Source: Nanobdellota archaeon
GTDB lineage: Archaea > Nanobdellota > Nanobdellia > Pacearchaeales > GW2011-AR1
Assembly: GCA_013329055.1 (NCBI GenBank)
Contig: DUKY01000020.1
Coordinates: 1-44,538, forward strand
Length of the DNA stretch: 44,538 nucleotides
Reading direction: 5' to 3'
Within the stretch, counting starts at the first letter, position 1, and every line of letters starts with the position of its first letter. Shown here piece by piece: positions 35,329-42,955 of this stretch. Made by a program: the position numbers and the translations under genes. Below the pieces are notes generated by a model. The model ran no database searches. It was not told the origin of the DNA and saw only the letters and a program-made list of their open reading frames with translations.

Positions 35329-35862
35329 ATGGCAGGAATAAAACTTTGGGTTAAATTCCTTATGTTTGTTAGTTCATTTTCTCCATTAATGATAATTTGG
35401 GGTTTTGAGTTCAAGGAAATATTTTTTTGGAAATTAAGTATTTTTCACATTACCCTGATTATTTCCCTAATTTCAATAGTTTCTCTTGTTTCAATAATAG
35501 AATCTTCTCGTAGAGATAATAATCCTCAAAGATTGAAGATAAATTCAATTGAAGACATGAATAAAGTTCATATAGAATATTTACTAACTTATGTTTTTGT
35601 ATTTTTGCCTACAAGTAATATAAGTATATTTTCTTTCTTAGTATTCATTATGGTTCTCCTAATAGTGTATTTAAAATCAAATCTTATCTATGTAAATCCG
35701 GTTTTATCCCTACTATTTTATGATGTTGTAAAATTAAAAAGCGAAGATGAGGAGATTATTCTTATTACTAGAAGAAAAGATAATCTTATAAAAAATGAAA
35801 ACATCAAAATTTCAATTTTAAGTAAAGACGTTTTTGTAGAAACAAAAGAAAATGAAAGATAA
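35329..35862 (+). CDS. kwaA: KwaA-like membrane protein of a Kiwa-type defence pair
   Basis: The 177-residue protein has four hydrophobic helices (about 6-25, 31-56, 83-98 and 100-116). The conserved-looking IEYLLTYVFVFLP stretch and VNPVLSLLFYDVVKL after the last helix match what I know of KwaA. A short cytoplasmic tail follows. Known Kiwa is a two-gene anti-phage system in which membrane KwaA detects infection and KwaB (DUF4868) acts on phage DNA processes. The stop region overlaps the next gene by 11 bases. The KwaA call rests on helix number, size, the NP motif and its partner; an unrelated membrane protein is the alternative. Confidence 0.65.
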   Translation: MAGIKLWVKFLMFVSSFSPLMIIWGFEFKEIFFWKLSIFHITLIISLISIVSLVSIIESSRRDNNPQRLKINSIEDMNKVHIEYLLTYVFVFLPTSNISIFSFLVFIMVLLIVYLKSNLIYVNPVLSLLFYDVVKLKSEDEEIILITRRKDNLIKNENIKISILSKDVFVETKENER

Positions 35863-36826
35863 AATAAATAATTTGAGGTCTAATTTGGAGAAAGAAGAGA
35901 TTACAATTAATTTGTATACTTTAAATAGGAAGTATCAGGTAAAAAGTTTAGAGAAAAAATATGTTGTAAATTTTGCTACAATAAAAGGAGATTCTAAAGA
36001 TTATATTTTAGAGACCATTAAAAATTTCTTAAAAAATAATTCAGAAAAAATAAAAGAAACCCAAGATTATTTCGATTTTAATATAGAAGACGGAGATTAT
36101 TATTTATCAATAAGCTCTGATAAAGTAAATGAATTTGAATTTGTGCGTAACAAGATGAAGGCTAAAAGTAGATTGCCTGCATTAAACAAATTGACAAATA
36201 AAACAACTGTTCTTGCAATTGAGTTGATTATAGAAGATAACCAGTATGTTTTTTTTCAGAAAGTAGATATTTCTCCAAGAATGAAACGAAAATTCACAAG
36301 CATGATATTAAAAAATGGCGTTTTCAACAAAATTGTAGAACCCAAATCAGAGGAATTAGAATTTCCCCCTTATTTTACTTTCTTGTATTTTGAGGATTCA
36401 AAAGAATTTTTGATATTTAATAAAAGAAAATTTGAGCAAAGTTTTGATTTTAGAAAGTTCTATAAAGATAATTCAGAAAAAGCTATTTTGAATTTAGAGG
36501 GGAAAAAATTTATTTTTTCTAAAGAATTAAAGGAAGGTTCTCTTACTCAGCCAAGATATATGGCAAAATTTACTAAGATTTTACTTTGTAAGGGAATAGA
36601 AAATTTGGAGAAGAGGGATTTGACTCCTTATGAAAAAGAATTTGGAATTAAAATTCAAAAAGATGAAAAAGGCAATTTTCTAATTAAAACAGAGGAAGAT
36701 CTAGATGGGCTTCTTAAAATATTGCAGAAGGAATGTGTAGTAGAAGTATCAACAAGAGAAAAATTTTTCAGTAAGAGTAAGATTAGTGTAACAAATCTTC
36801 TAAATAAAATCAACCCTTTCAAATGA
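35852..36826 (+). CDS. kwaB: KwaB-like DUF4868 protein of a Kiwa-type defence pair
   Basis: The 324-residue soluble protein matches the DUF4868/KwaB layout: a variable N-terminal half, then KTTVLAIELIIEDNQYVFFQ, a short strand FTFLYFEDSKEFLIFNKRKF and FEQSFDFRKFY, which is the FNKRKFExxFDF-type motif of the family. Length is close to the usual ~310-320 residues. The start lies inside the end of the KwaA-like gene and the stop overlaps the Res start (ATGA), so all three are translationally coupled. Kiwa pairs are known mainly from bacteria. The pair's position between mod and res is unusual. Confidence 0.72.
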   Translation: MKDKINNLRSNLEKEEITINLYTLNRKYQVKSLEKKYVVNFATIKGDSKDYILETIKNFLKNNSEKIKETQDYFDFNIEDGDYYLSISSDKVNEFEFVRNKMKAKSRLPALNKLTNKTTVLAIELIIEDNQYVFFQKVDISPRMKRKFTSMILKNGVFNKIVEPKSEELEFPPYFTFLYFEDSKEFLIFNKRKFEQSFDFRKFYKDNSEKAILNLEGKKFIFSKELKEGSLTQPRYMAKFTKILLCKGIENLEKRDLTPYEKEFGIKIQKDEKGNFLIKTEEDLDGLLKILQKECVVEVSTREKFFSKSKISVTNLLNKINPFK

Positions 36827-39441
36827 CATCCCAACTAAAACTTAAATTCGATGGAAACCTTGAATATCAAAAGGAAGCGATTAATTCAGTTGTGAAACTT
36901 TTTGAAGGGCAAAGAAAAAAAGAAATTGATTTTACATTTATTAAAGAAGATGGAGTTTTATCAAATAATCTTGATTTAATTGAAGAACAAATTTTAGAAA
37001 ATTTAAGAAAAGTTCAGGAAGAGAATCAAATTGAAAAAACTGAAAATTTGGAATCAAATGATTTTTCTGTTGAAATGGAAACAGGAACAGGAAAAACTTA
37101 TGTTTATCTTAGAACAATTATTGAGTTAAATAAAAATTATGGATTTAAGAAATTTATAATATTAGTCCCTTCAATAGCAATTAAAGAAGGAGTAATCAAA
37201 ACTTTAGAAATTACCAAAAAGCATTTCAAGGATATTTATGATAATGTTGTTTTGAGCTATTATGAATATGATTCTAAAAAAAGAAGCAAATTAAGAGAAT
37301 TTGCAAGAAAAAATACAATTGAAATTATGATTATGACTAAAGATTCAATTAACAAAGACACAAATTTAATTCATAGAGAAGATTTTGATGATTTAAATGG
37401 AGAATCTCCAATTAGCTTAATTGCAAAAACAAATCCGATAGTAATAATGGATGAACCACAAAATATGGAAAGTGATAAATCAGTGAATGCTATTTCTAAA
37501 TTAAATCCTTTGGTAAAATTAAGATATTCGGCAACGCATAGAAAAATCTATAATAAAATTTACTCCTTAACTCCAGTTGATGCCTACAATAAAGGATTAG
37601 TTAAAAAAATCGAAGTTACTTCTGTTTTGAAAGAAAATGATTACAATGGAATTTATCTCAAACTTCTTGAAATTAAATCTGATAAAAAAGGTCTGAAAGC
37701 AAAATTAGAGGTAAACAAAAAACAAATTTCAGGATATAAAAAAGATTCAATTATTGTTAAACAGGATGATAATTTATTTGACAAGACAAAAAATTCAGAA
37801 TACAAAAATATTTTTATTAGTAGAATTAGCACAAGATATGGGGAGTTTATTGAATTATCTAATGGATTGAAATTAAGTGTTGGAGAAGATAATGATGTAG
37901 ATAAAGAAGAAATAATGAGGCGACAAATTAAAACTACTATTGAAAGTCATTTTGAAAAATCAAAACAGTTTAATGAAGAAGGAATAAAAGTTTTGTCTTT
38001 ATTTTTTATAGATAAAGTTGATAATTATTTTAATGTAAATGGGATTATAAGGAGAATTTTTGAAGAAGAGTTTGATAAACTAAAAAAAGAATATCCTTTG
38101 CATAAAAATTTAGATGTTAAGAAGGTTCATCAAGGATATTTCGCTAAAAATAAAAAAGGAGAATTTCTAGAACAAGATAATGCCATTGAAAGAAACAAAG
38201 AAGCATTTGACTTAATTATGAAAAATAAAGAACAACTCCTTTCTTTAGAAGAGCCAGTTCAATTTATTTTTTCACATTCTGCATTGAAAGAAGGATGGGA
38301 TAATCCTAATGTCTTTAATATCTGCACATTAAGAGATACAAAATCAGAAATGAGAAAAAGGCAAGAGATTGGTAGGGGAGTTAGACTTCCGGTTAATCAA
38401 AAAGGGGATAGAATTGTTGATAAAGAATTTCTGTTGACCGTTATTGCTAATGAAAATTATGTTGAATATATTTCCAATCTTCAAAAAGAATATGAAGAAG
38501 ATGGAATATTTAATGGACCTGTTCCTGAAGAGGGAAATAAAAAAAGAATTGTAAAACTTAAAAAAGATTTTGAGAAAGATCCTAATTTTAAAGAGTTATG
38601 GGATAAAATATCTAAAAAAACAGAATATTCAATTAGCATTAATTTAGAATTGTTTATTGATGAATGTATTGAAGAAATAAATTCTTTAGAAATAAATAAA
38701 CCGAAGATAAAAATAGAAACAGCATGTTTGGAATATAAGAAGCTTTCTGGGAGTGGGAAAATTGATTATTATGTTAAGGACTCATACAAAGAAGGGTATT
38801 CTGCAAGTTATGAAATACATAATGTGATCGAAGAAATAAAAGAATCTTCAGGATTGACGAGAAAAACAATTTATAATCTGTTGTCTAAAGTTAATATCTT
38901 AAATAAGATATTTGTAAATCCAAACGAGTTTATCCAAAAAGTTATTTCAATAATTTTAAATAAGCTTAAAATATTCCAAATCAAAGAAATTAATTATCTA
39001 CAAACAAATGAGAATTATCCCTCAAAAAATTTTGAAGATTTAAATAGTTATGATAATAAAATTATCAATTTAGAAAGTAAAGAGAATTGTATTTATGAAG
39101 CAGTTGTTTTTGATTCTAAAGGCGAAGGAGAACTTGCAGAGAAATTAAGTAAAGATCATCGAGTAGAATTATTTTTCAAACTTCCTTCATGGTTTATTAT
39201 TGAAACCCCTATTGGTATTTATAACCCTGATTGGGCAGTTGTTTTTAAGGAAAATAAAGACAAAAGAAAAATTTATTTTGTTAGTGAAACTAAATTTGTG
39301 AAAGATGAAGGTATTTTGAGAAGTTCTGAAAGTAATAAAATACTTTGTGCTGAAAAACATTTTAAAGAAATTGATGCAGATTATTTTGTTGCCAAAAGCT
39401 ATGATGAATTAGTTAATGAAGCGAGTAAATTTTCCAATTAG
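36823..39441 (+). CDS. res: Type III restriction enzyme Res (helicase-nuclease)
   Basis: The 872-residue protein is an SF2 translocase with Walker A METGTGKT (Lys91), motif II DEPQ (210-213), motif III RYSATHRK and motif VI QEIGRGVRLP (514-523). A C-terminal PD-(D/E)XK nuclease has NPDW (Asp803) and SETK (Glu822, Lys824). Order and length match type III Res subunits. It cuts DNA after communication between two unmodified sites, with Mod at 32804 as the specificity subunit. All catalytic residues are present, so the enzyme looks intact. It overlaps the KwaB-like gene by four bases. Confidence 0.93.
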   Translation: MTSQLKLKFDGNLEYQKEAINSVVKLFEGQRKKEIDFTFIKEDGVLSNNLDLIEEQILENLRKVQEENQIEKTENLESNDFSVEMETGTGKTYVYLRTIIELNKNYGFKKFIILVPSIAIKEGVIKTLEITKKHFKDIYDNVVLSYYEYDSKKRSKLREFARKNTIEIMIMTKDSINKDTNLIHREDFDDLNGESPISLIAKTNPIVIMDEPQNMESDKSVNAISKLNPLVKLRYSATHRKIYNKIYSLTPVDAYNKGLVKKIEVTSVLKENDYNGIYLKLLEIKSDKKGLKAKLEVNKKQISGYKKDSIIVKQDDNLFDKTKNSEYKNIFISRISTRYGEFIELSNGLKLSVGEDNDVDKEEIMRRQIKTTIESHFEKSKQFNEEGIKVLSLFFIDKVDNYFNVNGIIRRIFEEEFDKLKKEYPLHKNLDVKKVHQGYFAKNKKGEFLEQDNAIERNKEAFDLIMKNKEQLLSLEEPVQFIFSHSALKEGWDNPNVFNICTLRDTKSEMRKRQEIGRGVRLPVNQKGDRIVDKEFLLTVIANENYVEYISNLQKEYEEDGIFNGPVPEEGNKKRIVKLKKDFEKDPNFKELWDKISKKTEYSISINLELFIDECIEEINSLEINKPKIKIETACLEYKKLSGSGKIDYYVKDSYKEGYSASYEIHNVIEEIKESSGLTRKTIYNLLSKVNILNKIFVNPNEFIQKVISIILNKLKIFQIKEINYLQTNENYPSKNFEDLNSYDNKIINLESKENCIYEAVVFDSKGEGELAEKLSKDHRVELFFKLPSWFIIETPIGIYNPDWAVVFKENKDKRKIYFVSETKFVKDEGILRSSESNKILCAEKHFKEIDADYFVAKSYDELVNEASKFSN

Positions 39442-39471
39442 TTGTTCAATCCAGATTAAAAGAATCAATCT

Positions 39472-39545
39472 ATAATCCTTTGATTTTTCTCTTTATCCAA
39501 AAAATCCAGTAATAGCAAAATTAAAGAAACATTTATTGGGTTTCA
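39472..39545 (+). pseudogene. Remnant of an AlbA_2/HATPase regulator gene
   Basis: In one frame the DNA encodes DFSLYPKNPVIAKLKKHLLG, closely matching FSPYPKNPVIARFFKEIG in the intact regulator at 30184. No full frame surrounds it, and the preceding NP codons are shifted by one base. It lies right after res, so broken or intact copies of the same gene type sit at both ends of the defence island. The rest of 39442-39642 is AT-rich, without another coding signal. Confidence 0.55.
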
Positions 39546-39642
39546 AAAATATCTTTATGCTATTGCAAAATAATTTTTTTATTAAAATTCTATTGTTTCA
39601 AAATCTTTATAAAATTTCTATTTAAAAAATAATTAAGAATTA

Positions 39643-40047
39643 TTAATATTCGTCAAAATGGCTTTTTGTTGATTTTTCCGATGCTGGTTGCTTTAAATCT
39701 TCTTTTTGGATTTTTGCGAATGATGGTGTTACAATTACTGTATTTTCACCAAAACCTGCAATTGTTCCTTCAAGAGCATCAGCAGTTTTTTTGATTTTTG
39801 CAATTGATCTTTTAAGTTCTATTGCATCTTTTTTTCTTAAAACACTGATATCAATTATTGCAATTGTGTATCCTTCTCTTAATGAGTTTAAAATTTCATT
39901 AACATCTTCATATTGTTTTAATACATATAATTTTATTAAAACTTTGTCATCTTTTTTTTCTTGACCAAGATCAATCTCTAAATATTCTTCATCCACCTTA
40001 TCTATCTCAGGTGATGAGAACATATTTTTTATCTTTTTGAATACCAT
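39643..40047 (-). CDS. sepF: SepF-like cell division protein
   Basis: The 134-residue protein starts with an amphipathic membrane-binding helix (MVFKKIKNMFSS), then a linker, then the SepF core (about 33-115) with KLYVLKQYEDVNEILNSLRE, TIAIIDISVLRKKDAIELKR and a Gly-rich strand GTIAGFGENTVIVTPSF. SepF anchors FtsZ to the membrane in archaea that use FtsZ. The ATG lies about 25 bp after a TATA box on the minus strand, suiting a leaderless mRNA. It is a single-gene unit between the defence island and the ribosomal genes. Confidence 0.85.
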   Translation of the reverse strand: MVFKKIKNMFSSPEIDKVDEEYLEIDLGQEKKDDKVLIKLYVLKQYEDVNEILNSLREGYTIAIIDISVLRKKDAIELKRSIAKIKKTADALEGTIAGFGENTVIVTPSFAKIQKEDLKQPASEKSTKSHFDEY

Positions 40048-40067
40048 GATAAAATTATCATCTTCGT

Positions 40068-40077
40068 ATTTATAAAT
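40068..40077 (-). promoter_or_regulatory. TATA box of sepF
   Basis: ATTTATAAAT, read on the minus strand, is centred about 25 bp before the sepF ATG at 40047. This is the standard archaeal TATA-to-start distance for a leaderless transcript. Confidence 0.55.
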
Positions 40078-40314
40078 ATTTCGTAGATATTTTGTATATA
40101 TTTAAGTGTAAATTGTTTAAAAGCAAATTATTCTCGCTATTCAACATTTGTTGCATCGCAAAAAGTTTTGTAAAGTTAATATACATTGGGTCTAAAGTAT
40201 GTATCTGTCTTGCTTTAATGTATAAATATTGGAGTCAGATATTTTTTTAATTCTTCTTATATATCTTTTAAACCAGCATAATAATCGTTGTCATTGAATA
40301 TTAAAAATTTAGAA
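40078..40314. other. Gene-free gap between sepF and prefoldin beta
   Basis: I see no coding frame. On the plus strand a TATA-like TATATATTTA (about 40095-40104) is followed, after about 130 bp, by GGAGTCAGATATTTTTTT (40231-40248), a T-run that could end a short RNA. CAACATTTGTTG (about 40143-40154) can form a small hairpin. These are weak hints of a small RNA; nothing else is visible. Confidence 0.25.
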
Positions 40315-40638
40315 TTATTTTTTCATTTCTTTTAATGCTTCTTTTTGAAGTTTTTGAAGTTTTTCTGTATATGCTTTTTCCTGTTCTTCAATATTTTTCA
40401 TTCTTAATCCTAAAATTTTTTCTTTGCTTTCTAATTCTTTTTTAACTTTTGTTTTATCTGATTTAATCATTAATTGTCCGATTATTTTGTAGACGTCGTC
40501 GCCGGAATGTTCAATTTCTTCTAATGCTGCTTTATTTTCTGATAATTCCATTTGGAATGCTTGTTTTTGCATTAATAAATTTTGAAAATTCTGTTCGAGC
40601 ATTTGTATCTCTCTAATTTTTCTATCTTGTTCTGTCAT
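40315..40638 (-). CDS. pfdB: Prefoldin subunit beta
   Basis: The 107-residue protein has two long coiled-coil helices joined by a short beta hairpin region (GDDVYKIIGQLMIKSDKTKV), the hallmark of beta-class prefoldin. Prefoldin is a hexameric holdase that hands nascent proteins to the thermosome. I chose ATG 40638 (MTEQDRKIREIQ), the normal family start; the longer GTG start at 40686 adds residues not typical of prefoldin. It follows rpo12 and rpl37ae on the minus strand, a common archaeal gene order. Confidence 0.87.
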   Translation of the reverse strand: MTEQDRKIREIQMLEQNFQNLLMQKQAFQMELSENKAALEEIEHSGDDVYKIIGQLMIKSDKTKVKKELESKEKILGLRMKNIEEQEKAYTEKLQKLQKEALKEMKK

Positions 40639-40724
40639 TTTTTTATTTTTTGAAAAAAGAATTTTATTTGGCTCATAATTTCGCACGAGTTATTGTTCTT
40701 TAAATATTACTCTCTACCACGAAA

Positions 40725-40862
40725 TCATTCAGCTTTTATCTTTTTAACTTTTGTTCGAGGTTTAAAGAAAATTTTGCTACCACATTGCGGGCAAACAAAT
40801 CTCTTGCTAAGTTCTTCACTTTGTATTTTCTTTCTGCATTCAAAACATTTGTATTCTGTCAT
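40725..40862 (-). CDS. rpo12: DNA-directed RNA polymerase subunit P (Rpo12)
   Basis: The 45-residue zinc protein starts MTEYKCFECRKKIQ. The zinc ligands are C6, C9, C24 and C27 (FVCPQCGSKIFFKPR), followed by a basic tail. This is the archaeal and eukaryotic RPB12/RPC10 pattern, a small structural subunit needed for RNA polymerase assembly. It starts two bases after the rpl37ae stop, so the two are co-transcribed. Confidence 0.88.
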   Translation of the reverse strand: MTEYKCFECRKKIQSEELSKRFVCPQCGSKIFFKPRTKVKKIKAE

Positions 40863-40863
40863 T

Positions 40864-41082
40864 TTAATCTAAGTGGTATGTGTTTGATGCGAATTTTTTA
40901 TCGCATTTAGGGCAGTTCCAGATTCCTTTTGAAATTCTTTTAGCTCCGAGTTTTTTGCAAAGAGGACATGTTTGTCTTACTCTTTGTTTCTCTTCTACTT
41001 TTACTAATCGAGCTTTTACAGTTTTACCGTATCTTGCTCCGAATCGTCCTGCTGATTTTGTTTTTTTTAATTTTGTTGTCAT
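40864..41082 (-). CDS. rpl37ae: Large-subunit ribosomal protein L37Ae (eL43)
   Basis: The 72-residue protein starts MTTKLKKTKSAGRFGARYG, the usual L37Ae opening. It has a zinc ribbon with C39xxC42 (CPLCKK) and C57xxC60 (CPKCDK) and the ISKGIWNCPKC motif. The longer upstream frame would read through the tRNA gene and is rejected. It lies 28 bp downstream of tRNA-Pro on the same strand. Confidence 0.93.
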   Translation of the reverse strand: MTTKLKKTKSAGRFGARYGKTVKARLVKVEEKQRVRQTCPLCKKLGAKRISKGIWNCPKCDKKFASNTYHLD

Positions 41083-41109
41083 TTTTTTTAATTTTGTTGT
41101 ATTATTTAA

Positions 41110-41182
41110 TGGGGCTACCCGGATTTGAACCGGGGTCGCGAAGTCCCAAACCTCGAAGCTTACCAGGCTGGCCCATAACCCC
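41110..41182 (-). tRNA. tRNA-Pro (anticodon UGG)
   Basis: Read on the minus strand, the 73-nt gene begins GGGGTTATGGGCC and ends TAGCCCCA. The acceptor stem pairs GGGGTTA with TAGCCCC. The anticodon stem CGAGG/CTTCG encloses loop TTTGGGA, giving anticodon TGG. The T arm is CCCGG-TTCAAAT-CCGGG. The discriminator is A and no CCA is encoded. The D stem has three good pairs. There is no intron. Confidence 0.95.
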
Positions 41183-41242
41183 ATATTGATTTTTTTCATT
41201 TCTTTAATGAAAGTTAAATCTATCAATATGTACTATAATTTA

Positions 41243-41250
41243 TTTATAAA
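41243..41250 (-). promoter_or_regulatory. TATA box for the tRNA-Pro/rpl37ae transcript
   Basis: TTTATAAA just after the L11 stop, read on the minus strand, would place initiation near 41221, about 39 nt before the tRNA. It could drive tRNA-Pro, rpl37ae, rpo12 and pfdB together. Confidence 0.35.
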
Positions 41251-41251
41251 G

Positions 41252-41860
41252 TTATTTCTTTACTTCTTTAACTTCTTTAGCTTCTTGGGCTGCTTTTTCT
41301 TGTGCTAATAAAATATCCTGAGCTTTTTTGACATCTTTAAAGTGTTTGTCTAATCTTTCTCGTTTTTCCGGTTCTGTATTTGTTTTTTCTTCTTTAATTT
41401 CTTTATCATATATTCCTTGGTTTATTTCACGTACTACTTCTACTGCTGGTTTATTTTCAATTAATATTCCTAAACTTGCACATGTTCCTGCAACTGTACT
41501 TGTTGCTGTTTTTAATGATCTGCAAAGAAGGTTTGGCATTTTTGTTTTTGCAACTGAAATTACCTGTTCAATTGAAATGTTTCCAATCTGTTGTTTTTTA
41601 TGTGCTCCTGAACCTTTTTGTGCTCCAATTTCTTTTTTTAATAATTCTGAAACTGGCGGAGAAAAAATTTGGATTTCAAATGTTTTTGTTTTTGTGTTTA
41701 CTTCTAATTCTACCGGAACTTTCATTCCCTTAAAATTTTTTGTTTCTTCATTTATTTTTTCTATTACTTTGTTAATTGGAATTCCTGCAGGACCTAATTT
41801 TTGGCTTAGTGCCGGTCCAGGTTTCATACTTCCTCCGTCAACTAATAACTTAATTTGCAT
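41252..41860 (-). CDS. rpl11: Large-subunit ribosomal protein L11 (uL11)
   Basis: The 202-residue protein starts MQIKLLVDGGSMKPGPALSQ and has the L11 signatures LGPAGIPINKVIEKIN in the N-terminal domain and GNISIEQVISVAKTKMPNLL in the rRNA-binding C-terminal domain. A Lys/Glu/Ala-rich tail (about 155-202) is longer than in many archaea. L11 forms the GTPase-associated centre with 23S rRNA. Its start overlaps the end of spt5 by 11 bp, a conserved pairing. The usual followers L1, L10 and L12 are not present here. Confidence 0.94.
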   Translation of the reverse strand: MQIKLLVDGGSMKPGPALSQKLGPAGIPINKVIEKINEETKNFKGMKVPVELEVNTKTKTFEIQIFSPPVSELLKKEIGAQKGSGAHKKQQIGNISIEQVISVAKTKMPNLLCRSLKTATSTVAGTCASLGILIENKPAVEVVREINQGIYDKEIKEEKTNTEPEKRERLDKHFKDVKKAQDILLAQEKAAQEAKEVKEVKK

Positions 41861-42305
41861 TTTCTTCTCCTGCTCTTCTAATTACTTTAATATTATCTAA
41901 TTTAACTGTTACAGGTAATGGTACAACTGCACCTAGTAAGTTTACTACTGCTTCTTCTTTTTGTTTATCAATTCTTGTCACTTTTGCTTTTTCTCCTTTT
42001 AATGAAGCACCGATTAATTCCACAATATCTCCTTCTTCAATTGAGATTGATTCTACTGATGGTTCGACCATATTTTTTATTTCTTCGTATCCAATTGTTT
42101 TACCAATTATTCCTTTTACATACGGTAAATTGAATACAGCATCTTCAGCAGATTCTCTGTCTTCAGATTCTAAAAGGATGTATCCTCTTAATCCGTGTGG
42201 ACGAGAAACAGAAAATACATTTAAATTCTTTTTGGTGATTCTGTCTGCAATCATATCTACTGCTCTTTCTTCTTTATTTGTTGTTACTTTTATAATAAAT
42301 ATCAT
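41850..42305 (-). CDS. spt5: Transcription elongation factor Spt5 (NusG family)
   Basis: The 151-residue protein has an NGN domain (about 1-85; IFIIKVTTNKEERAVDMIAD, GLRGYILLESEDRESAEDAV, YVKGIIGKTI) and one KOW domain (about 92-148; EEGDIVELIGASLKGEKAKV). This is the archaeal Spt5 size and layout. It clamps RNA polymerase with Spt4 for processive elongation. secE, often just upstream, is absent in this window. It overlaps rpl11. Confidence 0.93.
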   Translation of the reverse strand: MIFIIKVTTNKEERAVDMIADRITKKNLNVFSVSRPHGLRGYILLESEDRESAEDAVFNLPYVKGIIGKTIGYEEIKNMVEPSVESISIEEGDIVELIGASLKGEKAKVTRIDKQKEEAVVNLLGAVVPLPVTVKLDNIKVIRRAGEENAN

Positions 42306-42361
42306 TTTGTTCTTACTACTCTTAACTTTTTAAGAAGTAGTAATGATACTTAAATATTAAG

Positions 42362-42371
42362 GTTTATAAAT
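42362..42371 (-). promoter_or_regulatory. Likely TATA box of spt5-rpl11
   Basis: GTTTATAAAT on the top strand, read from the minus strand as TTTATAAAC, is placed about 60 bp before the spt5 ATG, giving a leader of about 35 nt. A second AT-rich element at 42349-42360 is an alternative. Confidence 0.35.
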
Positions 42372-42392
42372 TTTACTCTTAGCAAATTTTGA

Positions 42393-42435
42393 TTATTTCA
42401 GTAATATTTATTAATGATTTTTTTTTAAAATTATT
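42393..42435 (+). promoter_or_regulatory. Duplicated promoter segment, copy 1
   Basis: TTATTTCAGTAATATTTATT and the next ~12 bases (to 42424) recur identically at 42913. The TATA-like TAATATTTATTAA is centred about 27 bp before ATG 42436. In both copies the distance from the segment start to the ATG is exactly 43 bp. Confidence 0.6.
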
Positions 42436-42924
42436 ATGTTTTCAATGTTTGGTCTAATTGATGTTTCTAATTTAGATTATTTTTTATCTTTAAATTTAGA
42501 AAAAACTATTTTTTCTGAAGATCGGGGAAAATTAATATCTAAGGGAAATCCTTTTATTTTTGGAGATAAAATATCTAAAATGGTTCATACTCAATGTGGA
42601 GATTTGTGTTGTACGAGAATTTTGGGTGTTTATGTCCCTTTAGATAATGGATTTGAGGGGGAGCTAGGTTGGGAGTCTTTATTATTGGCATCTTTTCATT
42701 ATGGTTCAAATGATGTAGAAAAAGTATGCAAGGATTCATTTCGTAAAATCTTTAATAATATTTTTGATTCAAATCAATTAGAATCTCACATTGAGTTATT
42801 GTATAAAAGCTATCCTTCAAGATTAGAACAAGATCCTTTTGAATTTCTTTATTCTATGGCACAATATAAAAATTATTTACGACAAAAAAGAAGTGATATT
42901 AAATATTTTGATTTATTTCAGTAA
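42436..42924 (+). CDS. Unrecognised protein, 162 aa
   Basis: The protein starts MFSMFGLIDVSNLDYFLSLN. It has a mixed alpha/beta look with a Cys group HTQCGDLCCTRILGV (about 56-70) and a segment WESLLLASFHYG, and ends in a helical stretch with YKNYLRQKRSDIKYF. There is no signal peptide or TM. The promoter segment places it as a leaderless transcript. ESL and His in the middle recall the next gene's LESLFIGAVH, so the two may be distant paralogues; this is weak. The function is unknown. Confidence 0.6.
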   Translation: MFSMFGLIDVSNLDYFLSLNLEKTIFSEDRGKLISKGNPFIFGDKISKMVHTQCGDLCCTRILGVYVPLDNGFEGELGWESLLLASFHYGSNDVEKVCKDSFRKIFNNIFDSNQLESHIELLYKSYPSRLEQDPFEFLYSMAQYKNYLRQKRSDIKYFDLFQ

Positions 42925-42955
42925 TATTTATTAATGATTTTTTTATTTTATTTTC
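42913..42955 (+). promoter_or_regulatory. Duplicated promoter segment, copy 2
   Basis: This copy begins inside the last codons and stop of the upstream gene (the CAGTAA is its Gln-stop) and is identical to 42393-42424 over about 32 bases. ATG 42956 lies 43 bp from its start, exactly as in copy 1. Confidence 0.6.

Noticed and set aside
40880-41189. Plus-strand frames opposite rpl37ae and the tRNA
   Set aside because: They are antisense shadows of a secure ribosomal protein and tRNA and have no family features.
41083-41226. N-terminal extension of L37Ae
   Set aside because: The extended frame runs through the tRNA-Pro gene; the family start is the Met at 41082.
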